From Trichocoleus desertorum NBK24 (GTDB lineage: Bacteria; Cyanobacteriota; Cyanobacteriia; FACHB-46), in the NCBI RefSeq assembly GCF_030409055.1, contig NZ_CP116619.1, forward strand, positions 124,001 to 188,000: a DNA stretch of 64,000 bases, given 5' to 3'. Of this stretch, positions 34,158 through 42,903 are shown in pieces; within the stretch, counting starts at the first letter, position 1, and every line of letters starts with the position of its first letter. The notes under the pieces were generated by a model. It was not told where the DNA came from. It did no database searches and worked only from the letters and a program-made list of their open reading frames with translations. A program made the translations under genes and the position numbers.

Positions 34158-35267
34158 CTAAATTCGATCTTTAGGAAGGCGATCCCGGTCTACATCCATC
34201 GCAGGATGCCCCTCCGTTTCAACGTGGATTTCTTCACGACGTACTGTATCTTCGGCCTTGACCACATCCTGTATGACTTCTTTCCGTAGGTTAACTTCCT
34301 CACGGACAACGACCTGTTTATGGACTTCTGGCGTTTCTTCGTACACTTCAACCCGAAGGATTTCCCCAGATTGAAAGCTAGTCTCATCAAGAGCTACGGC
34401 TCTGTCAGCACCCTCTGGAATCACACGTTCGACAATTACACGTTCTCGTTCGATTGGAGTTTCAACCCGCACCGTCTCAGTTTCAACGTGCTTACCAATT
34501 GTGACTTCTCCTGTTTTCTGACGGGTTTTGTCGGCTACCAGTCGTTCTTCGTACAAATCAATAGATTGGGTATCCCGCACCTCCAAACCAGGTTGAGGGG
34601 TTGAGGGGGTCGCACTGGTTTGATCTAGAACGCGATCGTGAGTAGTGGCTGTAGAACGATCGGCTAACCTTGCATCTCCTAGAGCAGTGGTGCTAGCTGT
34701 GTCCTGATGGGAGGCATCATAGATTCCCCATTCTTGAATGCCACGACGATGAAGAATTTGTTCAGCCCGCCGCAGTTCTACATCTGTGCCTTCTACCATT
34801 ACCAAGTAATGACCTTGAGCCACGCGATCGTGATAAACTTTAGCTCGCTCTTCAGGGATACCCAGCCCCACTAAAGCACCCAACAAGCCTCCCGTGGCAG
34901 CACCAATCGCTGTACCTGAGAGGGCGGTGGCTAAAACAGTTGCGCCTGCTCCTGCTAGCATCACTGGCCCAATACCTGGGATTGCCAAGAAACCGAGGCC
35001 AACCAGTAGACCTGTGATGCCGCCCAAAGCAGCACCTGTAATAGCGCCTGTCTTTGCGCCTTCATCCGCTTTATTCCCGACTTGATGCGTGACTTCGGTA
35101 CCCGCGAGTCGGTCATCACCGTGGTTTGAATCTTTCGCTACAACAGAAACCCGCTCCATAGGAAAACCACTATCTCGTAGCTCCCGCAGGGCATGTTCTG
35201 CCTCGTCTCGGCTTGAAAAGGTACCGATCGCTCTTCTGTGTTGTTCTAAAGGTTGTCCTAAAGCCAT
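34158..35267 (-). CDS. DUF2382 (YsnF/AvaK-type) stress protein with YflT N-terminus
   Basis: 369 residues with a strong Shine-Dalgarno (GGAGGAAGAA) before the ATG. N-terminal general-stress-protein 17M/YflT-like domain (IGTFSSRDEAEHALRELRDS, ~15-50); a glycine-zipper stretch (~75-140; GAITGAALGGITGLLVGLGF and GTAIGAATGGLLGALVGLG) that can insert into membranes; then a C-terminal DUF2382 domain (~240-360: VDLYEERL-like SIDLYEERLVADKTRQKTGE, ETVRVETPIERERVIVERV and REEVNLRKEVIQDVVKAEDT). Proteins of this type are induced by desiccation, oxidative stress and light. Exact function is unknown. Confidence 0.88.
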   Translation of the reverse strand: MALGQPLEQHRRAIGTFSSRDEAEHALRELRDSGFPMERVSVVAKDSNHGDDRLAGTEVTHQVGNKADEGAKTGAITGAALGGITGLLVGLGFLAIPGIGPVMLAGAGATVLATALSGTAIGAATGGLLGALVGLGIPEERAKVYHDRVAQGHYLVMVEGTDVELRRAEQILHRRGIQEWGIYDASHQDTASTTALGDARLADRSTATTHDRVLDQTSATPSTPQPGLEVRDTQSIDLYEERLVADKTRQKTGEVTIGKHVETETVRVETPIERERVIVERVIPEGADRAVALDETSFQSGEILRVEVYEETPEVHKQVVVREEVNLRKEVIQDVVKAEDTVRREEIHVETEGHPAMDVDRDRLPKDRI

Positions 35268-35662
35268 TTCTTCCTCCGGATTATATATGTGTTTTTCAAA
35301 AGCTACAGTTTTTCAAAAGCTACTTTCTAGAAGCATCTTCGGCAAGGTTGTGAAGAGTTTCAAAGAAGAATTTGTTCAGAAAAAAGAACTTAGGCGATGC
35401 TCAAACCAAAATTTTATTTCTTCTACGGTGTTTTTTTATGGAACTGTTTTGAGAACTGCAATCCCCTAATGTTGCTGCATTAAAGTCTATTAGACATTCA
35501 TCCATAGATGTAATCTCCTACTCCCCACTCACCCATTTGGCACAGATATTAGCCGCACTAAAGCACAAAATAATTGAGTCTATTGAAGCGATCGCTCTTT
35601 CACCTAGCAGTCGTCATTTGGCCGATATCTGGGAACTTTAGACTCAACCCATCCATAACGTA
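35268..35662 (+). other. 395-bp gap with possible decayed coding sequence
   Basis: This stretch holds the promoter of the divergent DUF2382 gene. Its right part (about 35458-35640) has one open plus-strand frame ending in TAG at 35638-35640 with protein-like composition (THLAQILAALKHKIIESIEA then SSRHLADIWEL) but no start codon apart from a TTG. It may be the tail of a lost gene. No known RNA or repeat recognised. Confidence 0.3.
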
Positions 35663-35884
35663 TTGCAAACAGCGGTTGAGCTTGTGTTTCTATTAATCAT
35701 TACCCTAATCTCTTTTTTGCTAGGTATCTTCACAGGTAGAAGCTTAGCTCAGCGCGGTTTCACTGCTGCCAACGCTCTACAGCACTGCCAGAAACAGGTA
35801 TATGTGATTAGCCTCTTGGCACTAGGTATTGGAACTTTGCTGAGTATCGTACTAGTAGACTTTGGCGAGAATAGAGCTACTATT
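35663..35884 (+). CDS. Small membrane protein, 3' end altered by IS630 insertion
   Basis: About 74 residues in its present form, starting with a TTG at 35663 (MQTAVELVFLLIITLISFLL); no ATG is available. Two hydrophobic helices (~5-25 and ~46-66, VYVISLLALGIGTLLSIVLV). It currently reads to a TAG created at the IS630 left end (35885-35887). Before insertion it would have continued ~14 codons (YSTSSRTRQPLGA) and overlapped the 5' end of the downstream peptidase-like gene. Function unknown; it might be a partner of the peptidase protein. Confidence 0.5.
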
Positions 35885-35886
35885 TA

Positions 35887-37138
35887 GGCAGGATTGATAT
35901 GGGAATACAACGATGCCTAGACTAGCTCCCACACCTTTGCAACTGACAGAGACAGAGACAGAGCAACTCCAACAGCTAGTCAATCGCCATCGCACTCCCC
36001 AGCAAATTGCCTTAAGAGCCAGCATTCTTCTGCTAGCAGACAAAGGACTTAACCATCGGGACATCGCTCGTGAACTGAACATCAGCCGAGACATGGCAAG
36101 GCTGTGGCGTAATCGATGGTTAGAGTTGAGCCTGAAGGACATGCCAGTGGTAGAGCGATTAAGAGATGCCCCTCGACCGGGAGGACCAATGAGCTTCAGT
36201 TTGGAGCAGATTGTGCAGCTGTTTGCGATTGCTTGTGAGAAGCCTGAAGAGTATGGACACCCCATCAGTCATTGGACTCCCCGAGAGTTGGCTGATGAAG
36301 TGGTCAAACAAGGAATTGTTAAGAGCATCTCCCCGCGACATGTGGGCCGCTTGATGAATGAAGCAGATTTGAAACCTCATCAGTCGCAGTACTGGTTGAA
36401 TCCCCCCCCGACCCTCAATTCGACGAAAAGGTCAAAGACATCTGTGCGATTTACCTGAGTGCAATTGAGCGAAGCAAGGTGGGAGAACGGACGGTTTCTC
36501 TCGATGAGATGACAGGAATTCAAGCTCTCGAACGAAAGTCTGCTGACCAACCGATACGTCCTGGCAAACGAGAACGACGAGAATTTGAGTATATTCGCCA
36601 CGGAACTCAAACCTTAATTGCCAGTTTTGACGTAGCACAAGGTCGAGTCGTCGAAGCAACCGTTGGCGACACTCGCACAGAGGCAGACTACCTCAGCCAC
36701 CTCCAACAGTTAGTTGCGACCGACCCGAAGGCGATCAAATGGCACTTGGTGATGGATTGCTTGAACATTCATCAGTCAGAATCATTAGTTCGATTTGTGG
36801 CACAAACCCAAGGGCTTGAGATCGACCTGGGAGTCAAAGGGGAATCGGGTATCCTCAAATCGATGCAAACTCGGGCTGATTTCTTGGCTGACCCCAGCCA
36901 CAAAATTGTGTTCCACTTCACTCCTAAGCACTGTTCCTGGCTCAATCAGATTGAGGTCTGGTTCAGTATCTTGGTTCGTAAGTTACTCAGGCGAGGCAAT
37001 TTCGTGAGTAAAGTGCAACTCAAAACCCGCATCCTCCGATTCGTTGATTACTTCAATCGCACGATGGCTAAACCCTTCAAATGGACTTACCAAGGCAAAG
37101 CATTAAAGCAATGACAAAAGGTAGGTGAATTCATGCCC
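35887..37138. mobile_element. IS630-family insertion sequence
   Basis: The element is 1252 bp, bounded by TA at 35885-35886 and 37139-37140, the target duplication of IS630/Tc1 elements. Its ends are imperfect inverted repeats (left GGCAGGATTGATATGGG, right complement GGGCATGAATTCACC). Two overlapping ORFs encode the transposase. Removing element and one TA fuses ...GAGCTACTATT and TATTCTACTAGTAGC, restoring the 5' end of the peptidase gene. Confidence 0.82.
35913..37114 (+). CDS. IS630-family transposase, two frames joined at a C8 run
   Basis: Frame A (35913-36458) gives the N-terminal HTH domains ([20 protein letters not shown] then [35 protein letters not shown]). Frame B (to 37114) gives the DDE core: Asp in [20 protein letters not shown], Asp in [20 protein letters not shown] and Glu in [20 protein letters not shown]. 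The frames meet at TCCCCCCCCG (36401-36410): reading one C twice (-1 slip) passes from WLNPPP into [20 protein letters not shown]. Some IS630 elements use programmed frameshifting, so this may be functional, or one C was lost from a C9 run. Confidence 0.85.
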
Positions 37139-37838
37139 TATTCTACTAGTAGCAGGACGCGACAGCCCTTGGGTGCCTGATTTCTTTTTTCTATATGTGG
37201 GAGGTTACATTTGGGATGCTATTTTAGCAGTTTGCTGCTTCTGTACTGGGCTGGTTCTATCGCTAGAACTACCAGCCTGGAAAGATGTACAACGTCTACA
37301 ACAACTAATTTTGTTTCTGCTGGTGAGCCTTTCGGCAACTTGCTTCTTGGGGTATTACCAATTGCCAATTACCAACTTGGTACAAGCCACTAGAGCTTCA
37401 GGAGAAGTTGTGATGCAAACCACTCCTTACAGTTGTGCTGCGGCATCTATCGCCACAATTGCTCAACTCGTGAAACCTGATACACCCATTACCGAACTAG
37501 ATGTGGTGAAGCTAGCTGGAACCAGCCGTAGGGGTACGAGTACGCTCGCTGAAATTCATGCCATGCAAGCTCTAGGGTTATCTCCCCAATACGAGCGCAA
37601 TTTAAGCATTCAAGATTTGGTGAACCGCCAGCAACTCGCTGTTTTGCATGTCATGGAGCCTGTAGGAGCAATTAAAATCTCCCATGCGATCGTTCTGTTG
37701 GCAATTGATCCTGCAAAACAAACCCTATTGCTGGGCAATCCCATCTACGGTAGACAAGTAAAAACCTTTACTGAGATGCAAGACTATTGGCTAAAAGAGG
37801 CTGTTTTCGTCTCTGGTTCGCTCATTAAGGATCGCTAG
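37139..37838 (+). pseudogene. C39-like peptidase membrane protein, 5' end separated by IS630
   Basis: From 37139 the frame reads ILLVAGRDSPWVPDFFFLYV, a helical N-terminal region (two or three TM segments: AILAVCCFCTGLVLSLEL; LQQLILFLLVSLSATCFLGY), then a cysteine-peptidase-C39-like domain: TPYSCAAASIATIAQLV (~102, catalytic Cys), HVMEPVGAIKISHAIVLLAI (His, ~190), NPIYGRQVKTF. Before the IS630 insertion it probably began at a TTG at 35862-35870 (ARIELLFILLVAG). Now a GTG at 37125 inside the element could still start translation (VNSCPILLVAG), so the protein may survive nearly intact; I mark it disrupted. C39 domains process or degrade peptides at the membrane. Confidence 0.65.
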
Positions 37839-37896
37839 CGCAGTCCTTCAAAATGATTTGGCGAGGCAACTCCTCGATCTTAAACTGTCGGTGTAC

Positions 37897-38691
37897 CTAA
37901 CGAACTCCTAACAAAATTGGCAACTGAGCTGTGTCGTTATAACGTAAATTGATCAGCTCTCTAGAATACAGCGCAACAGATGGACCTCCATCCAAATTCA
38001 ACACATCTAAGCGCTTTCCTGCAAAGATCTCTAGGGACAACAAATAATTAGCGAGGTCATCTAATCGGATCGGTTTTCTCACAGTGATGAAATATTTGGT
38101 TCTATTATCCGTCACGGCCAAGAGCGATCGCGTATAGGGAGCAGATCCGTTCAAACTGTTAGCAATGTAAGTTTTAGCTACCTGATTATTCTCTACAACG
38201 ATAGGGCCTGATTGGAATTCAATCACCTCATTGCTGCGACTAGGGGTAAAGTTTTGGTAGTCCACAAATTGAATTTGCTGATTTTTCGTGTTGTACACCG
38301 CAATATGCGTTAGCTGAGGATCTTGTTTAATAGGGGCATAGTTTTTACCCAACACCCACAACCAACCTGCGTGCTTCGCCTTGGCATACGTACCATCAAA
38401 AAAGGAGCCATTGATCACATATTGATAGTTCTGCTCCTCAGCCAGTGTTTTTACAACATCAGCCTTTTCAGGGATGTAGATCAAATCGAAACCACCCGAC
38501 AGTTGAGCAATCGTCATTCCATACTGATTAAATTCATAAACCTCGATCGCCTCAGTCTTAAAGCGTTGATCAGCCCTAAGATTGACAGGTTTGGTTTCCT
38601 GACAAGCAATGACAATACTTAGGCAGCAAACTGAGATTACGCAAAACAGAACAATATTGATTAACTTTTTAAGCTTCATTTTCAACTTCAT
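37897..38691 (-). CDS. Phosphodiester glycosidase-family (DUF2233/NAGPA-like) lipoprotein
   Basis: 264 residues from ATG 38691 (MKLKMKLKKLINIVLF), which overlaps the stop of the preceding ORF as ATGA. N-terminal signal with lipobox-like LSIVIACQ (Cys ~29). Domain motifs: MTIAQLSGGFDLIYIPEKAD, YVINGSFFDGTYAKAKHAGW (~85-105), LLAVTDNRTKYFITVRKPIR and DVLNLDGGPSVALYSREL (~228), the NAGPA phosphodiester-glycosidase signature. Likely cleaves sugar phosphodiesters in the envelope; substrate unknown. Confidence 0.85.
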   Translation of the reverse strand: MKLKMKLKKLINIVLFCVISVCCLSIVIACQETKPVNLRADQRFKTEAIEVYEFNQYGMTIAQLSGGFDLIYIPEKADVVKTLAEEQNYQYVINGSFFDGTYAKAKHAGWLWVLGKNYAPIKQDPQLTHIAVYNTKNQQIQFVDYQNFTPSRSNEVIEFQSGPIVVENNQVAKTYIANSLNGSAPYTRSLLAVTDNRTKYFITVRKPIRLDDLANYLLSLEIFAGKRLDVLNLDGGPSVALYSRELINLRYNDTAQLPILLGVR

Positions 38692-38967
38692 GCTTCCAAT
38701 CCTTTGAGCCAAGTTTGGGCTGCTTGGGGCGATCGCAAACGGATGATTTTTAGATGAGCATACTCCGGTCGTTGTAGCAGGATAGGATATTCGCGCCTAT
38801 GCTTGTGGTAAGTACGGAAGAGCCATAACAAAATTGAATCCTGGCTCAGTGCTTTGGTTAGCGTCTCTCGATTGCCACTCCAAAGTTCTTCTTGAGTCGC
38901 CACCCTTCGAACGGTGCGTCGCAGTAGTCTCGCAAAGGTAGTGGCAAAAGGTAAATCTAACCAGACT

Positions 38968-40204
38968 CAGTAGATCGCAAATTCATTCCAGAGCGGGTAA
39001 GTAGATGGCTGTGATGACTGGAAAATGCCGCTCCACTGCCTGGGACAGGAATTCCAGCATTGTCTTGAGGGCAAACAGTTCTCGGTAAACCACTCGCCCT
39101 CCTCGTTGTGTCCGACTGATAAAGAACCACAGCAAATACACCCAAAGATTGACTAGGACAAACGCTAGAGCGACAAACAGAAAGCGGGTTACAGGATTTT
39201 TACTCGTGGTGCGGATGCGACACTGGTTCTTGATCCTGTAACTGGTTTCAATGCCAAAACGGTCTCTGTAATGCCGATGGGTCTGGTGCAGGGCAACCTT
39301 CACCCGATGCAGCACATAGACAGTGTATTGAATCCCATGCTTGCCCTTGAGCCCTTTGTAATAGTTACAAATGACCCGCATCTGACAGCTGACCGAACCA
39401 TACTGGGGACTGTTGAGGGTGTAGGGTGTCTGGTAGCTGCGCCGTCCCCTTAGCAGTTGACGGGTTCCTCCAGTTTTGCCCCGAATCACCGCAGGCATCA
39501 GGAAGGGAATCTGCAATGCCTTCAGCCAACGGATGACAGGGACACTATAAAACCCTCGGTCCAGGTAAAGCCGTTTGACTCGGACTCGCAGCGGACTCAA
39601 CCTCGCGAGCAAATAAGTCAGGGTCGCCACTAAGGTTTCTTGACGATGCACTGCATGAATCCCTAGGGTCACACGTTTGTGACGACAGACAACATAGACT
39701 GTGGCATAGGCGAAGAATGAGGTAGTTCCAGCTTTAGCTTGAGAGCGGTAGATGTAGGGAGCCTCCACCTCACTTGGGTTGCCGTAGTAGGGAATTAAGT
39801 GTAAATCGATGGCAATGCGATGCTGCCTTCTGCAAATCTTGGGTGGAATTCGGCTTTGCAGAGCCGCATTGAGTTGGCTCTCCAGTGTGGCCATCTCATC
39901 CAATTTGTCCAAGTGATAGCGGATACCATTACCACTGGGTGTACCTTGCAAGCGTTGAGCCGTGTGTTCGATGCTATCGCCTCGGCTGGCAGCCCGCAGC
40001 AGGATCTCGAATAGGTCTTGGGGGGTGTATCCGCCTTTCATGTTCAGTGGAACAGACTCGAGTAGACAATCAAGGGCAGCTTCCAGTGTCCCTTCATCGG
40101 TCAGAGCGGGAGCAGGAGATAATGAAGATGGGTAGGTCGTCATGGCTTGATCTAATGCTTTTAGCCTGACCCTACCCCTTTCCTAGAGAATTTGCGATCT
40201 ACTG
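38968..40204. mobile_element. ISH3-family insertion sequence
   Basis: The element is 1237 bp with 17-bp perfect inverted repeats CAGTAGATCGCAAATTC at both ends and a 5-bp target duplication AGACT at 38963-38967 and 40205-40209. Excision restores the kinase reading frame, including the Trp codon at the junction. A 5-bp duplication fits ISH3. A single transposase gene lies inside. Confidence 0.95.
38983..40143 (-). CDS. ISH3-family transposase
   Basis: 386 residues, intact frame. N-terminal region with HTH (MKGGYTPQDLFEILLRAASR; SIEHTAQRLQGTPSGNGIRY). DDE core: Asp in QHRIAIDLHLIPYYGNPSEV (~113), Asp in VKRLYLDRGFYSVPVIRWLK (~196), Glu in HRHYRDRFGIETSYRIKNQC (~295) followed by RIRTTSKNPVTRFLFVALA. 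The Y-R-F-G-I-E-x-Y-R-x-K box places it in the IS4 superfamily, ISH3 group. Confidence 0.88.
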   Translation of the reverse strand: MTTYPSSLSPAPALTDEGTLEAALDCLLESVPLNMKGGYTPQDLFEILLRAASRGDSIEHTAQRLQGTPSGNGIRYHLDKLDEMATLESQLNAALQSRIPPKICRRQHRIAIDLHLIPYYGNPSEVEAPYIYRSQAKAGTTSFFAYATVYVVCRHKRVTLGIHAVHRQETLVATLTYLLARLSPLRVRVKRLYLDRGFYSVPVIRWLKALQIPFLMPAVIRGKTGGTRQLLRGRRSYQTPYTLNSPQYGSVSCQMRVICNYYKGLKGKHGIQYTVYVLHRVKVALHQTHRHYRDRFGIETSYRIKNQCRIRTTSKNPVTRFLFVALAFVLVNLWVYLLWFFISRTQRGGRVVYRELFALKTMLEFLSQAVERHFPVITAIYLPALE

Positions 40205-40706
40205 AGACTAAAGTATCAGCCTTTGACCAAAGTAAATCGCGCACTTTGCTGTAGTTGCCATCTACAACCCAGCGATCGCCGCTCAAAGCTTGGTTTACTC
40301 GTGAGTAAAAGACATCCTTTGGGCTTTCTAACCAGTTAGGCTCCCAGTGCAAAGCATCCAATTCAATATGAGGCATGCTTAAACGCTGAGAAATGTGTCG
40401 GGCTAACGTTGTTTTGCGAGAACCCGTAGTCCCAACCACCACAATACGCTCCATGTCACTCCTAATTCTATAAACACGCCCCTCAAGTTCTACAAAACCT
40501 AGAGAACCCATTCCCCGAAATACTCAGAGTCAAGCTGAAAGCGCGATCGCTTTTGAGAAAACTTGCAGGAGTTTTAGCAATGCACAGTCATTTCGTCGCT
40601 TTTGATACAACTGCTAAGGTTAGCAACTGGCTATATATAGTTTGGGTCATTCACCATCTTTGAAAAAGTCTTTCTAGGGAAGTTAAAAAAACTGAAAACT
40701 GTTACA

Positions 40707-40822
40707 GCTTCTAGGGTTCCGACTTGTCTTATTTAAGGTAAGTGGCTGGTCCGAGAGAGGCGGATCTATTAACTTTTATAGAGTTTGATAGGTTACACGG
40801 CGGGATAAAAGCCCGGGAGAGT
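40707..40822 (+). promoter_or_regulatory. Guanidine-I (ykkC) riboswitch aptamer
   Basis: All conserved blocks are present in order: TTCTAGGGTTCCG (40709-40721), CTGGTCCGAGAGAGGC (40746-40761) with a variable stem, GGTTACACGG (40791-40800) and the signature CGGGATAAAAGCCCGGGAGA (40801-40820). This RNA binds guanidinium and switches genes on. It sits ~170 bp before the ABC transporter ATPase gene, in the direction of the operon. The 3' strand overlaps an intrinsic terminator, so ligand binding should prevent termination. Confidence 0.95.
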
Positions 40823-40860
40823 TTCTGCAACAGCAGTTGTTTCTCTCCTGGGCTTTTTTG
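40811..40860 (+). terminator. Riboswitch-controlled intrinsic terminator
   Basis: GCCCGGGAGAG (40811-40821) pairs with CTCTCCTGGGC (40843-40853, one G-U pair), loop with a smaller CTGCAACAGCAG hairpin, followed by TTTTTT. The 5' arm is the end of the riboswitch aptamer, so aptamer and terminator are mutually exclusive: the usual transcription-attenuation layout of ykkC RNAs. Confidence 0.92.
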
Positions 40861-40887
40861 TTCTATTGCCTACAGTTAGGTCTGCAC

Positions 40888-41007
40888 ATGGCAACTATCG
40901 TTGTTGGAAAACCTAAAAAACCTTTAGAGGTTCAACCGTCCTCGGACTTTCAGATCAAGGCTGTAACCCTTCCCGTTTCAGGAGCTTTTTGTCATGCTCA
41001 GTACTGA
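40888..41007 (+). CDS. Possible 39-residue peptide between riboswitch and ABC gene
   Basis: ATG 40888 to TGA 41005-41007: MATIVVGKPKKPLEVQPSSD followed by FQIKAVTLPVSGAFCHAQY. It begins 28 bp after the terminator U-run and overlaps the first 14 bp of the ABC ATPase gene in another frame. Composition is protein-like, with no signal or membrane segment. It could be a real small protein or a leader peptide coupling translation to the ATPase gene. No family known to me. Confidence 0.4.
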   Translation: MATIVVGKPKKPLEVQPSSDFQIKAVTLPVSGAFCHAQY

Positions 41008-41854
41008 TTCAAAATCTCGCAAGATGCCAGAGCGCATTACCCCATCTCACCAAACCCACTCCTCATTTTCCCCTGTAGGCACAAAACTAGAAGTTCACAA
41101 TGTCTGCAAATCTTATGGTATGAAAGGCAAGCCCTTGGTGGTGCTAGATGACATCAACTTACAGATTCACTCTAGAGAATTTGTCTGTTTGGTCGGCTCC
41201 TCTGGCTGTGGCAAGTCTACGTTACTCAACATCGTCGCTGGGCTGGCTGCACCTTCTTCTGGTGCGGTTTTTGTCGATGATCAATTAGTGACAGGGCGGC
41301 CTGGTTCCGATCGCGGCATGGTATTTCAGGGTTACACCCTCTACCCTTGGCTAACCGTGGCTCAGAATGTGGCATTTGGGCTGCAACTCCGCAAAATATC
41401 GAAGGCCGAACAGCGCGATCGCGTGGGTTACTTCCTCAATGTGGTGGGGTTATCAAAGTTTGCCAACAGCTACCCCAAACAGTTATCGGGTGGGATGAAG
41501 CAACGGGTGGCGATCGCACGGGCCTTAGCCAATGAGCCAGCCGTGTTGCTGATGGATGAGCCTTTTGGTGCGCTTGATGCTCAGACGAAAGAACAGATGC
41601 AGCAGTTCCTGCTGGAGCTTTGGGATCAGGCTCATGTCACGGTGATGATGATTACGCATGACATAGAAGAGGCCATCTATCTATCGCAGCGAGTCTATGT
41701 GATGGATGCTCATCCCGGACGCATCAAAGCCGAAGTTACGATTCAATTGCCAGAACGTCGAGAACTGGATATTAAACTTTCTCCTGCCTTTGTCGATATC
41801 AAACGGCAAATTATTCATACTCTCCGTCACGATGTTGCCACAGTTTCTCTTTAG
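40994..41854 (+). CDS. ABC transporter ATP-binding protein (NitT/TauT/SsuB type)
   Basis: 286 residues. Walker A GSSGCGKSTLLNI (~72), Q-loop MVFQGYTLYPWLTV (~115), signature LSGGMKQRVAIARAL (~163), Walker B PAVLLMDEPFGALDA (~183) and H-loop MMITHDIEEAIYLSQ. The N-terminal ~30 residues are Ser/Thr-rich and not conserved, so a later start is possible. It belongs to the family that imports nitrate, taurine, sulfonates and related small solutes. Riboswitch control points to guanidinium or a guanidino compound. First large gene of an operon with the substrate-binding protein 24 bp downstream; the permease lies five genes later. Confidence 0.9.
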   Translation: MLSTDSKSRKMPERITPSHQTHSSFSPVGTKLEVHNVCKSYGMKGKPLVVLDDINLQIHSREFVCLVGSSGCGKSTLLNIVAGLAAPSSGAVFVDDQLVTGRPGSDRGMVFQGYTLYPWLTVAQNVAFGLQLRKISKAEQRDRVGYFLNVVGLSKFANSYPKQLSGGMKQRVAIARALANEPAVLLMDEPFGALDAQTKEQMQQFLLELWDQAHVTVMMITHDIEEAIYLSQRVYVMDAHPGRIKAEVTIQLPERRELDIKLSPAFVDIKRQIIHTLRHDVATVSL

Positions 41855-41877
41855 TTAATTAAACTCAATTAAACTCC

Positions 41878-42873
41878 ATGCGTAAGTTCCCTTCTTTGGT
41901 TCGGTTGCTGGGTTTAGCGTTCCTGTCTTTAGTCCTCAGCATTGCCTGCTCTCAGCAACCCAACACCAATGCGCCTCAATCTCAAGCGTTGGTTTCTGCT
42001 ACTAATAACTGGGTGGGCTATTCTGGTCATCACGTAGCAGTAGGCAAAAATCTTTTCTCCCAAGCAGGGCTAAAAGTTCAAGATCTGTTTTTCCAGAGTG
42101 CTACAGAAGAGATGACCGCATTCTTAGCAGGAAAAGTGGATATTGGTTGGTTTACCTCTGGAGATGCCATTCAAATGGCGGCTAAAGATCCCTCGATCAA
42201 GATGATCTACTTGGTGGACTACTCCAATGGCTCGGATGGCATTATTGGCCGTGGCATTCAATCTCCTCAAGATGTCAAAGGCAAAACGATCGCCCGCGAA
42301 AATATTTTATTTGAAAAAGTTCTGCTCCGAGCCTACCTAGAAAAAGGAGGGCTGACTGAAGCAGATGCGATCGTCAAAGACCTAGCGGCGGCTGATGCGG
42401 CAACCGCTTTCGCAGCCAAACAAGTGGATGTTGCTGTTTCCTATGAACCTTACTTGAGCAAAGCCGCACAGCAAGGGGGAGGGGAAATCATTTTCTCCAC
42501 TAAGGATACCAATCTGATTGCGGATGTAATTGCGGTGCATGACAAGTTGCTGCAAACCCGTCAGGCAGACCTACAAACTTATCTCAAAGCAGTTGATCAA
42601 GCTGTGAAGCTTTTGAATGCAAATGATGCCGAGTCTCTGAAGCTTGCAGGTACTAGGCTGGGGGTGAGCGCTGAGGAAATCAAAACGCAATTGGAAGGCG
42701 TGAAACTATTTGATTTAGAGGGCAATAAATCCGTCGGCTTCAACCCTAGTAATGCCAACAGCTTGATTGGCAATTTAGACATGACTGCCAAAGCTGCTTA
42801 CGACTTTAAGTTTGTGCCTCAGGCTCTCAAAGTTGAGTCCTTATATGATGCTTCAGTCGTGAAGGCAGCATAA
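41878..42873 (+). CDS. ABC transporter substrate-binding lipoprotein (SsuA/THI5-like)
   Basis: 331 residues. Lipoprotein signal: MRKFPSLVRLLGLAFLSLVL ending LSIACSQQ (Cys ~24). SsuA/THI5/NMT1-like fold: LVSATNNWVGYSGHHVAVGK (~40), DLFFQSATEEMTAFLAGKVD (~71; usual Q-x-N region), GWFTSGDAIQMAAKDPSIKM, GRGIQSPQDVKGKTIARENI (~122) and AADAATAFAAKQVDVAVSYE (~170). WVGYSGHH is a motif of SBPs for nitrogen-rich cations and amines rather than nitrate. Binding of guanidinium is inferred from the riboswitch. Confidence 0.88.
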   Translation: MRKFPSLVRLLGLAFLSLVLSIACSQQPNTNAPQSQALVSATNNWVGYSGHHVAVGKNLFSQAGLKVQDLFFQSATEEMTAFLAGKVDIGWFTSGDAIQMAAKDPSIKMIYLVDYSNGSDGIIGRGIQSPQDVKGKTIARENILFEKVLLRAYLEKGGLTEADAIVKDLAAADAATAFAAKQVDVAVSYEPYLSKAAQQGGGEIIFSTKDTNLIADVIAVHDKLLQTRQADLQTYLKAVDQAVKLLNANDAESLKLAGTRLGVSAEEIKTQLEGVKLFDLEGNKSVGFNPSNANSLIGNLDMTAKAAYDFKFVPQALKVESLYDASVVKAA

Positions 42874-42903
42874 TTCTCCATTGCTCATCTGTTCGTTATC
42901 ATC

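Larger units (their letters stand above)
38688..40454 (-). pseudogene. P-loop kinase (adenylate-kinase/FlaR-like) split by ISH3-family element
   Basis: Minus strand. The 5' part from ATG 40454 encodes MERIVVVGTTGSRKTTLARH, SQRLSMPHIELDALHWEPNW and DRWVVDGNYSKVRDLLWSKA. After removing 38968-40204 and one AGACT repeat the frame continues TLVWLDLPFATTFARLLRRT then ELWSGNRETLTKALSQDSIL, HKHRREYPILLQRP and ends LKGLEA, ~170 residues. This is the P-loop nucleoside-kinase-like family called topology modulation proteins. The Walker A reads GTTGSRKT where GTTGSGKT is usual: Gly to Arg by one base, so it may have been inactive before the insertion. The 3' part could be translated from an internal GTG (VATQEELW, 38903) and overlaps the DUF2233 start codon. 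Confidence 0.88.
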
